Part shown: positions 1-5,050 of the stretch, piece after piece | Layout of the letters: each line of letters starts with the position of its first letter | How positions within the stretch are numbered: the stretch's first letter is position 1 | Source of the DNA: Firmicutes bacterium UBA3914 | Lineage (GTDB): Bacteria > Bacillota > Limnochordia > Darwinibacteriales > Darwinibacteriaceae | Direction of reading: 5' to 3' | Assembly: GCA_002391385.1 (NCBI GenBank) | Contig: DGEY01000085.1 | Coordinates: 12,520-18,287 of the forward strand | DNA length: 5,768 nt | The notes under the pieces: generated by a model | Database searches by the model: none | What the model was told of the DNA's origin: nothing | The model's input: only the letters and a program-made list of their open reading frames with translations | Position numbers and translations under genes: made by a program

Positions 1-1290
1 TTTGATTTTATCCCGGGGCGGGATTACACCCGCATCGGGGAATGGGAGCTGGACAGCGCCATAGCCCTGTTCTGGGACCCAGTGGTGCTGGCGCCGGGTG
101 AATCCCGCAGCTACGTTACATATTACGGTTTGGGCGGCGTAACCATCGCCGCGGGCGACCTGATCGTGGGTGTAACCTCGCCGGCCCAGGTACCTGCCGA
201 TACGGAAGGATTCCAGACCTTCTCCATCATCGCTTACGTGCAAAATGATGGCGAAGGCGATGCCCTGGATGTGGTGGCCGAACTGAGACTCCCCAGGGAG
301 CTGGAGCTGGTGGGCAGCCCGGCCAAGGTGGCCTTGGGCGATCTGCCGGTGGGCGAGACCGCGCAGACCGGCTGGCAGGTGCGGGCCCTGAGCAACGCGG
401 AAGGGGTCTACACCTACGAAGTGGTGGTGACTTCCACCAACAGTGAAACCAACAGGGCAACCCGTACCATCGAGGTGCTCAGCCCGGCCCGGCTGCAGGT
501 CTTGGTGAGCGCACCTCCGGCACTGGGGGTGAAAGACGAACGCTTTGACCCAGCCACCTTCGACGTGACCGTTTTCCTGCGCAACGAAGGAGGATCCGCC
601 TATTACGGCGGCACCTTCGAGCTGCTCCACCCCATGCTGGAGCTTCTGCCGGGACAAAGCGCCAAACGCTTCCCGGGGACCATTGAGGCCGGGGAAGAGC
701 TCTCCTTTAAGTGGGTGCTGCGGCCCCAGGCCGGTTACTTCGGCGGTGGGCCTTTGGGCTACTCCCTGCGCATCACCTCACCACGGGGCGAGCAGACGGT
801 GCGTACCATGTCCATCATCATCCCCCTGCTCAAACCCAAGGTCTGGGTGGGTGAGCCGGAGGTGGCCGGCGGCGGTCTGGTGAGGGAAGGCGAGTACTTC
901 AAACTGCCCATCTGGGCCACCAACATCCCGGATTTCCTGGGCGTGGAACTGGATTTGTCCTTTGATCCTGAGCGCCTGGAGATCGTGGGCAAAACCCTGG
1001 ATATCTCCATGGGGACTCTGTTTGTGGCCGACGGTGAAACGCCGGGCACTACCCGCTGGACCATGCCCTTCATTGCCAACGACACCGGCCAAGTCCTGGG
1101 TCTGAAGGCAGAGCGCACCAGCAAGCTGGACAACGCCTACGGCACCCTTTTGACCATCTACTTCCGGGCGAAAAAGGCCGGTCTGGCTCGGGTCAGCATC
1201 GATGATGTGAAGGTGATCATCCCGGAAGCCATCCTTGATCCATCGTATTTTGAAGTGGAACATAGAGATGTTTTGATTCAACCAAGATAG
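1..1290 (+). CDS. Surface protein with beta-sandwich repeats and C-terminal cohesin-like domain (5' partial)
   Basis: The reading frame is open from base 1 to the TAG at 1288-1290, so the gene begins upstream. The GTG at 82 lies inside a continuous coding stretch, has no ribosome binding site and is not a believable start. The 429 visible residues are nearly all beta-strand-like. Residues 1-55 look like the end of one domain (WDPVVLAPGESRSY, then YVTYYGLGG). About 59-160 and 161-280 look like two Ig-like/CARDB-like sandwiches with 'NDGEGDAL' and 'NEGGSAYYGG' turns. About 281-429 resembles a cohesin/CBM-type fold, with a NIPDFLGVELDLSFDPERLE core and a late LLTIYFRAKKAG strand followed by a 'SIDDV' segment. 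No transmembrane anchor or SLH domain is visible at the C-terminus. The next gene starts 17 nt downstream and encodes an exported SLH protein, so an extracytoplasmic role in the same operon is likely. The ligand is unknown. Cohesin-like folds outside cellulosomes often have no dockerin partner. The coding call is very sure, the domain assignment moderate. Confidence -1.
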   Translation, partial: FDFIPGRDYTRIGEWELDSAIALFWDPVVLAPGESRSYVTYYGLGGVTIAAGDLIVGVTSPAQVPADTEGFQTFSIIAYVQNDGEGDALDVVAELRLPRELELVGSPAKVALGDLPVGETAQTGWQVRALSNAEGVYTYEVVVTSTNSETNRATRTIEVLSPARLQVLVSAPPALGVKDERFDPATFDVTVFLRNEGGSAYYGGTFELLHPMLELLPGQSAKRFPGTIEAGEELSFKWVLRPQAGYFGGGPLGYSLRITSPRGEQTVRTMSIIIPLLKPKVWVGEPEVAGGGLVREGEYFKLPIWATNIPDFLGVELDLSFDPERLEIVGKTLDISMGTLFVADGETPGTTRWTMPFIANDTGQVLGLKAERTSKLDNAYGTLLTIYFRAKKAGLARVSIDDVKVIIPEAILDPSYFEVEHRDVLIQPR

Positions 1291-1307
1291 CGAGGAGGCT
1301 CACTTGC

Positions 1308-2420
1308 ATGAAAAGGAAAGTTCTCTATGGACTGGTTCTGGCCGTGGTTTTCAGCCTGGCAGCCCCCGCCTTTGCGGAAACCACGATCAAAGATGTTCCC
1401 GTTGACCATTGGGCCTATCACGCGGTGAACACCGTTGTGTCCAAGGGTTACCTAACCGTGTTTGAGGATGGAACTTTCCAGGGAACCCGGGCCGTTGACC
1501 GCTACAGTCTAGCCAGTGTCATCGCCAGGCTTCTGGAAGACATTGAGGTGACCAGGGTCAGGGGTACAACGGGGGATCTGGCGGCCATCGGCGATCTGCG
1601 CACCAGGTTTGAAGAGGATCTGGCCACCTGGTACGCAGACCAGCAGGGCCTGCGGGATAGCGTGAAGCGCGTCGAAGAAAACGCCCTGGTTGCAGAAGAA
1701 CGGGTCAGCCGTGTGGTGGCCGCGCAGGTGGCCATGGAAGAGCAGGTGGAAGCCATCCGCCGGGAACTTGCGGCCTACCACAGCGCACTGCAGAGCTTGG
1801 AGGATCTGCTGGATCAGCGCATGGCCCAGCAGAGAGGCGATTTGGGCGACTTGTCCCTGAACCTGGACGAGCACGAGCGGCGCATCTCGGAACTGCTCAA
1901 CGCCGTGATCGTCCTGGAAAAGGAGATCATCTCCCAGGGCGATGAGATCGCCCAGCTGCAGAACTGGGTCGGGGAAAAGGATGCGGTCTTCGCCGCCCTG
2001 CAGAGCTCCGATGCGCAGATCAGCGCGCAGATGGACCAGCTGCTCCAGAACAACCAGCAGCTGGAAAAGGATATCCAGAACCTGGCTGTGATGCTCCACG
2101 GTGAACGGCAGCGCCGGGATGAGCTCGCCAGCCAGCTGGAGGAAGCCAAGGCGGAAATCGTGGTCCTGCGGGAGGACCGCTCCATGCTGGAGGATATCAA
2201 GCAGGAGTTGGGTTCCGATGTGAACGCGCAGCTCAACGCCGCCCTCATCCGGGAACAGCGGCTGGAGCGGCAGATCAAGGCCTTGGAAGAGGAATTCACG
2301 GCCTATAAAGAAACCGCGGACAAGGAGCTCAAGTCCGCCAAAACCCTGGCCATCGTGGGTATTGCGGTGGGCGCCATTGGTGCGGTGATCGGTTTCTTCA
2401 TGAGTTCCGGCGGCAACTAA
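1308..2420 (+). CDS. Exported SLH-domain, coiled-coil envelope protein with C-terminal membrane segment
   Basis: The protein has 370 residues and starts at ATG 1308 behind a GAGGAGG ribosome binding site (1292-1298). Residues 1-23 are a signal peptide: MKRK, a hydrophobic core, then A-F-A before E24. One SLH domain covers about 28-78 (DVPVDHWAYHAVN, FEDGTFQGTRAVDRYSLASVIARLL). Its F-x-G-x-R-x-x-x-R-Y segment resembles SLH domains of OmpM/SlpA-type outer-membrane proteins more than the classic TRAE motif of Gram-positive S-layer proteins. About 80-342 is charged and rich in E, Q, L and A, with heptad-like spacing typical of a long coiled coil. Residues 347-365 form a glycine-zipper hydrophobic helix with two GxxxG motifs, followed by SSGGN. 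This order matches Thermotoga Omp-alpha-like tethers, in which SLH binds the cell wall and the C-terminus anchors in the outer membrane. In a monoderm it could instead be a membrane-attached wall spacer. It follows gene 1 as an operon partner and ends at a strong terminator. Confidence -1.
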   Translation: MKRKVLYGLVLAVVFSLAAPAFAETTIKDVPVDHWAYHAVNTVVSKGYLTVFEDGTFQGTRAVDRYSLASVIARLLEDIEVTRVRGTTGDLAAIGDLRTRFEEDLATWYADQQGLRDSVKRVEENALVAEERVSRVVAAQVAMEEQVEAIRRELAAYHSALQSLEDLLDQRMAQQRGDLGDLSLNLDEHERRISELLNAVIVLEKEIISQGDEIAQLQNWVGEKDAVFAALQSSDAQISAQMDQLLQNNQQLEKDIQNLAVMLHGERQRRDELASQLEEAKAEIVVLREDRSMLEDIKQELGSDVNAQLNAALIREQRLERQIKALEEEFTAYKETADKELKSAKTLAIVGIAVGAIGAVIGFFMSSGGN

Positions 2421-2435
2421 GGCTTGCTTTCGGCG

Positions 2436-2462
2436 GCGGGGTCCCTAGGGGCCCCGCTTTTT
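2436..2462 (+). terminator. Rho-independent terminator after the SLH protein gene
   Basis: A 6-bp GC-only stem, GCGGGG (2436-2441) with CCCCGC (2452-2457), encloses a 10-nt loop and is followed at once by five T residues (2458-2462). It lies 16 nt after the TAA at 2418-2420. It separates the envelope genes from the sporulation operon, whose promoter begins at the next base. Confidence -1.
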
Positions 2463-2491
2463 GCATAATTTGGGCTGCAGGCAGCATACTA
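2463..2491 (+). promoter_or_regulatory. Predicted sigma-G promoter of the spoVA operon
   Basis: GCATA at 2463-2467 matches the sigma-G type -35 box, and CATACTA at 2485-2491 matches its -10 box. The spacer is 17 nt. Both boxes agree with the known forespore sigma-G consensus, and the downstream genes belong to the classic sigma-G regulon (spoVA). A start of transcription near 2498 would leave only a few bases before the ribosome binding site at 2504. Sigma-F recognises a similar -35 box but a different -10 box (GG-rich), so sigma-G is preferred. The match is seen in the sequence; its use is inferred. Confidence -1.
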
Positions 2492-2503
2492 CTAACGCGC
2501 AGG

Positions 2504-2510
2504 AAAGGAG
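2504..2510 (+). promoter_or_regulatory. Ribosome binding site that fixes the spoVAC start
   Basis: AAAGGAG at 2504-2510 lies 8 nt before TTG 2519. The upstream in-frame GTG at 2510 shares its first base with this site and therefore cannot be served by it. Confidence -1.
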
Positions 2511-2518
2511 TGACGCTG

Positions 2519-2959
2519 TTGCAGCCCAAAGAATATCAGCAGCTGGTCCAGGAGAATCTACCGCCCCGTCCCATTGTGAAGAACATGCTGTGGGCGTTTT
2601 TTGTTGGTGGGCTGATCTGCGCCCTCGGCCAAGTGGTGCTCACCATTGCCCAGAGCTTTGAACGGACCAAAAACGAAGCCGCGGCCGTGACTCTGGCAGC
2701 CATGATCCTCTTGGGCACCATTCTCACCGCCTTGGGAGTGTACGACGAAATCGCCGAAAAGGCCGGGGCAGGGGTGGCTGTGCCCATCACGGGGTTTGCC
2801 AATACTGTAACTTCCGCCGCCATTGACTTCCGGAGGGAAGGGTTCCTTTTGGGCATGGGGGCCAAGATGTTTGTCATCGCTGGACCGGTCATCGTCTACG
2901 GCATCCTCTCCGGCTTTATCGTCGCCTTGATCAAATCGCTGGTCTTGGGGCTGTTTTGA
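2519..2959 (+). CDS. spoVAC: SpoVAC, stage V sporulation membrane protein (Ca-DPA channel component)
   Basis: SpoVAC is an inner-membrane protein of the SpoVA complex, which takes up Ca-dipicolinic acid into the forespore and releases it at germination. B. subtilis SpoVAC has been reported to behave as a mechanosensitive channel. The product here has 146 residues, close to the family's roughly 150. A short polar N-terminus ending PPRPIVKN leads to hydrophobic segments at about 22-44 (FFVGGLICALGQ at 27-38), 57-75 and 117-145. The family signature AGAGVAVPITGFAN (82-95), followed by TSAA (98-101) and EGFLLG (107-112), is intact. I chose the TTG start at 2519 because AAAGGAG lies 8 nt upstream; an in-frame GTG at 2510 overlaps that site. 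It is the first gene of a three-gene operon behind a sigma-G type promoter. Its stop codon overlaps the ribosome binding site of spoVAD, suggesting coupled translation. Identification is very secure; the exact start is fairly secure. Confidence -1.
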   Translation: MQPKEYQQLVQENLPPRPIVKNMLWAFFVGGLICALGQVVLTIAQSFERTKNEAAAVTLAAMILLGTILTALGVYDEIAEKAGAGVAVPITGFANTVTSAAIDFRREGFLLGMGAKMFVIAGPVIVYGILSGFIVALIKSLVLGLF

Positions 2960-2964
2960 GGGGG
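2958..2964 (+). promoter_or_regulatory. Ribosome binding site that fixes the spoVAD start
   Basis: GAGGGGG at 2958-2964 overlaps the spoVAC TGA (2957-2959) and lies 6 nt before TTG 2971. The alternative TTG at 2956, which overlaps the spoVAC stop as TTGA, has only a poor GGGG run upstream. This favours 2971 and implies translational coupling. Confidence -1.
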
Positions 2965-2970
2965 ATCGCC

Positions 2971-3975
2971 TTGAGCAAACGCATCGGCCAAAGAACCCTC
3001 ACCTTCAGCCGGGCCCCCCGCATCACCAGCAGCTACACACTGGTGGGGCCCAGGGAAGGGAAGGGCCCCCACGCCCTCGACTTCGATGAAATCCTCCCCG
3101 ACGACACTTTGGGCCAGAAAACGGCGGAAAAGACGGAACGCCTCATGCTGGAGCTGGCCATCACCAAGACTTTAGAGCAGCACGACACCGCGATCGAAGA
3201 TGTACAGTTCCTCATCGCGGGCGATCTGCTCAACCAGATCACCACCTCCTGCCTGGCGGCGAGCACCTATCCCGTACCCTTTCTCGGCATCTACGGAGCC
3301 TGCTCCACCTTCGCGCAAGCCCTGGGTCTAGGGGCGGTTTTGCTGGAGGGGGATTTTGCCCAGCAGGTGCTCATCGGCACGGCCAGCCACTACCAGACGG
3401 CGGAGCGGCAGTTCCGCTATCCCATCGAACTCAACGTGCAGCACCTGCAGACCAACCATGTCACGGTTACCGGTGCCGCAGCAGCAATTTTGAGCTTTGC
3501 CGACCGGGGACCCCGCATCACCCATGCCACCTTCGGGCAAGTAGTGGACATGGGGCTCAAAGATCCCCATGATATGGGTAGTGCCATGGCACCGGCTGCC
3601 TTCCATACCATTAAGGCGCATCTGGCGGACACAGGCCGCAGCCTCCAGGACTACGATCTGGTGCTCACGGGAGATTTGGGCAAACAGGGCCGCAAGATGC
3701 TGCGGCTGCTGTTGGAAAGGGAGGGATTTGAGGGCTTGGAGAGGCTGCAGGATGGAGGCAGCCAGATCTTCGGTGATTGGCAGCCGGTGGGAGCCGGGGG
3801 CAGCGGCGCTGCCTGCGTTGCTGTCATGACCCTGGGTTACGTGCTCAACCGCTTGAACTCAGCCAAGGCCCGGCGGGCCTTGATCGTGGCCACAGGGGCG
3901 CTGCTCAGTGCCTTAACAGTGCTGCAGGGCGAGTCCATCCCCTGCATCGCCCATGCCATCGCTTTGGAGCAGTAG
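2971..3975 (+). CDS. spoVAD: SpoVAD, thiolase-fold Ca-DPA-binding sporulation protein
   Basis: SpoVAD is the soluble, membrane-associated SpoVA subunit. It has a thiolase-like fold and binds dipicolinic acid directly, which is needed for DPA uptake into the forespore. The product from TTG 2971 has 334 residues, against about 338 in B. subtilis. Conserved blocks in order are AGDLLNQ (G84-Q89), GACST with Cys111 at the position of the thiolase nucleophile, ASHYQTAERQFRYP (138-151), DMGSAMAPAA (201-210), LTGDLGKQG, GAGGSGAAC (274-282), and a C-terminal VATGALLS followed by IPCIAHAIALEQ. Nothing looks broken. The TTG start was chosen for its ribosome binding site at 2958-2964; a start at 2956 would add five residues. 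It lies 11 nt after spoVAC and 11 nt before spoVAE, so the three are surely co-transcribed. Identification is very secure. Confidence -1.
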   Translation: MSKRIGQRTLTFSRAPRITSSYTLVGPREGKGPHALDFDEILPDDTLGQKTAEKTERLMLELAITKTLEQHDTAIEDVQFLIAGDLLNQITTSCLAASTYPVPFLGIYGACSTFAQALGLGAVLLEGDFAQQVLIGTASHYQTAERQFRYPIELNVQHLQTNHVTVTGAAAAILSFADRGPRITHATFGQVVDMGLKDPHDMGSAMAPAAFHTIKAHLADTGRSLQDYDLVLTGDLGKQGRKMLRLLLEREGFEGLERLQDGGSQIFGDWQPVGAGGSGAACVAVMTLGYVLNRLNSAKARRALIVATGALLSALTVLQGESIPCIAHAIALEQ

Positions 3976-3986
3976 GGAGGAGAAAA

Positions 3987-4337
3987 ATGCAGTATCTCAT
4001 TGCCTTTCTGGTGGGCGGCACCATCTGCGCCATCGCCCAGCTCATCTTTGATACGGTCAAATGCAGTTCTGCCCATGTCTTGGTGGGGCTGGTCATCCTA
4101 GGTGCGGTACTGAACGGCCTGGGGCTGTACGAACCTTTTCAGGAGTTCGCCGGTGCGGGGGCCCTGGTCCCGGTCATGGGCTTTGGCAGCTCAATCACCA
4201 CCGGAATGATCTCCGAGGTGAAGCGCTTGGGCTGGGAGGGGCTGTTTACGGGAGCCTTCGAGATCACGGGCCTGGGGCTTGCGGCCGCGGTGGTGTTCAG
4301 CAGCCTCTTGGCCCTAATCAGCAAACCACATCGATAA
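3987..4337 (+). CDS. spoVAE: SpoVAE (SpoVAEB-type), small membrane subunit of the SpoVA channel
   Basis: This 116-residue membrane protein is homologous to SpoVAC and completes the SpoVAC-D-E core that transports Ca-DPA across the spore inner membrane. The length matches SpoVAEB. Hydrophobic segments lie at about 3-21 (FLVGGTICAIAQ at 7-18), 30-48 and 88-111. The family signature AGAGALVPVMGFGSSITTG (55-73) is followed by a short charged stretch EVKRLGWEG (77-85). ATG 3987 follows a GGAGGAG ribosome binding site (3976-3982) that begins right after the spoVAD stop. The open frame continues upstream inside spoVAD, but only this start has a binding site and the family's N-terminus. A terminator stem begins within its stop codon, so it is the last gene of the operon. 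The SpoVAEA and SpoVAF genes that follow it in Bacillus are absent here. Confidence -1.
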   Translation: MQYLIAFLVGGTICAIAQLIFDTVKCSSAHVLVGLVILGAVLNGLGLYEPFQEFAGAGALVPVMGFGSSITTGMISEVKRLGWEGLFTGAFEITGLGLAAAVVFSSLLALISKPHR

Positions 4338-4369
4338 CCCCCGGGAACTGGGCCTGGGGGTTGTTTATT
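4336..4369 (+). terminator. Rho-independent terminator ending the spoVA operon
   Basis: A 10-bp stem, AACCCCCGGG (4336-4345) with CCTGGGGGTT (4353-4362) and one G-T pair, encloses a 7-nt loop. It is followed by a T-rich but interrupted tract to 4369. The left arm includes the last two bases of the spoVAE stop codon. The imperfect T-tract makes termination likely but perhaps not complete. Confidence -1.
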
Positions 4370-4402
4370 GCCCTTCCTTGGGGGAGGAAAACCAGAGGCA
4401 GA

Positions 4403-4462
4403 GTAGAACTTTATCTGAAGAAGAGAGGAAACTTTTAGGTGATGTAGAACCGTTTCTTATCT
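4403..4462 (+). repeat. Short direct repeat in the cheW upstream region
   Basis: GTAGAAC occurs at 4403-4409 and again at 4444-4450, 41 bp apart. Each copy is followed by a T-rich stretch containing TTATCT (ending at 4416 and 4462). The 158-bp gap 4338-4495 is otherwise without a gene, and I see no convincing -35/-10 pair for cheW. The repeat could be a regulator-binding pair or chance. Confidence -1.
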
Positions 4463-4495
4463 TACCACTAAGGATTCGGCGGAAGGGGGATCCCC

Positions 4496-4984
4496 ATGGA
4501 AGAGAGACAATTAGTGGTGTTTCGCCTGCACAACGAGGAGTTTGGTGTGGAAATTACCGATGTGCGCGAGATCGTCAAACCTCGGCATATCACCAGGCTG
4601 CCCCATGTGGCGGATTACATTGAGGGAGTCACCAACCTGAGGGGCGAAGTTATTCCCGTAATCTGCCTGCGCAAGCGTTTTGGGCTGGAACCCCAGGAAG
4701 AGACCCAAGATACGCGCATCATTATGCTGGAGATCAATAATGGTCTGGTTGGTTTCATCGTGGATGCGGTCACCGAGACCCTGCGCCTGCCAGAAGAGGC
4801 CATCGAACCGCCGCCGAGCAATATCGCGGGACTGCGGGCCGATTACCTGGCCGGAGTGGGTAAAGTGGATGACCGGCTTTTGATCCTCCTGGATGTGGAC
4901 AAGATCCTGAGCACAGATGAAAAAATCCAACTGCAGAGCCTGCAGGATCAAGAGGTGGAAGAGGCACAGGAACAGCTCAAGTAA
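4496..4984 (+). CDS. cheW: CheW, chemotaxis receptor-kinase coupling protein
   Basis: CheW is a cytoplasmic adaptor that joins methyl-accepting chemoreceptors to the histidine kinase CheA in polar arrays. The 162-residue product is a single CheW domain, beginning QLVVFRLHNEEFGVEI and carrying the hallmark GVTNLRGEVIPVICLRKRFG (44-63). Arg49 of NLRG corresponds to the conserved residue linked to receptor and kinase coupling. The later VGFIVDAV and GVGKVDDRLLILLDVDKIL blocks are also typical. The last 25 residues or so (from L138) form a Gln/Glu-rich tail beyond the core. There is no receiver domain, so this is not CheV. ATG 4496 follows GGAAGGGGG at 4481-4489. It lies after the spoVA terminator and 66 nt before fliM, so it probably opens a motility cluster that continues to the right. 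Confidence -1.
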   Translation: MEERQLVVFRLHNEEFGVEITDVREIVKPRHITRLPHVADYIEGVTNLRGEVIPVICLRKRFGLEPQEETQDTRIIMLEINNGLVGFIVDAVTETLRLPEEAIEPPPSNIAGLRADYLAGVGKVDDRLLILLDVDKILSTDEKIQLQSLQDQEVEEAQEQLK

Positions 4985-5004
4985 GCGCCTTCCCATGCCG
5001 ATAA
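4977..5004 (+). promoter_or_regulatory. Candidate sigma-D (sigma-28/FliA-type) promoter for fliM
   Basis: GCCGATAA at 4997-5004 is a full eight-base match to the flagellar sigma-28 -10 box. TCAAGTAA at 4977-4984 is a reasonable -35 box (consensus TAAAGTTT, with TCAAG a common variant). The spacer is 16 nt from the four-base TCAA core, or 12 nt from the eight-base box; 15 or 11 is usual. The -35 box lies in the last codons of cheW. Transcription would start near 5011 and leave a leader of about 40 nt. The match is seen; activity is inferred. Confidence -1.
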
Positions 5005-5036
5005 CTAACGGGAGAAGTGATCTTTTGGCGCGCCAC

Positions 5037-5045
5037 AGGAGGTGA
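5037..5045 (+). promoter_or_regulatory. Very strong ribosome binding site of fliM
   Basis: AGGAGGTGA at 5037-5045 is fully complementary to the typical 16S rRNA 3' end. It lies 5 nt before GTG 5051. A second in-frame GTG at 5042 lies within this site, so 5051 is preferred. Confidence -1.
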
Positions 5046-5050
5046 GGAAG

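Noticed and set aside
82..84. GTG as a possible start of the first gene
   Set aside because: The same frame is open to base 1 with a typical domain sequence and no ribosome binding site precedes the GTG, so the gene is 5' truncated by the window edge.
1509..2299. Two overlapping minus-strand open frames of 160-196 residues
   Set aside because: They mirror the coiled-coil gene; their low-complexity Leu/Ser-rich proteins are reverse complements of its Gln/Glu codons.
4330..4337. ATCGATAA resembling a sigma-28 -10 box at the end of spoVAE
   Set aside because: It matches only six of eight bases, has no -35 box at the right distance, and falls in the stop codon and terminator.
4486..4495. GGGGATCCCC palindrome just before the cheW ATG
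   Set aside because: With a 4-base loop the hairpin would have only a 3-bp stem, too weak to support a translational switch.
4378..4623. Small + strand open frame running through the gap into cheW
   Set aside because: It overlaps cheW out of frame, has no binding site with good spacing, and its product resembles nothing known to me.
4511..4996. Long open frame on the minus strand, about 161 residues
   Set aside because: It lies wholly opposite cheW, has no ribosome binding site or recognisable domain, and is a by-product of codon use in GC-rich DNA.
5027..5034. GGCGCGCC eight-base palindrome before fliM
   Set aside because: It is too short and isolated to indicate an operator; it is expected now and then in GC-rich DNA.
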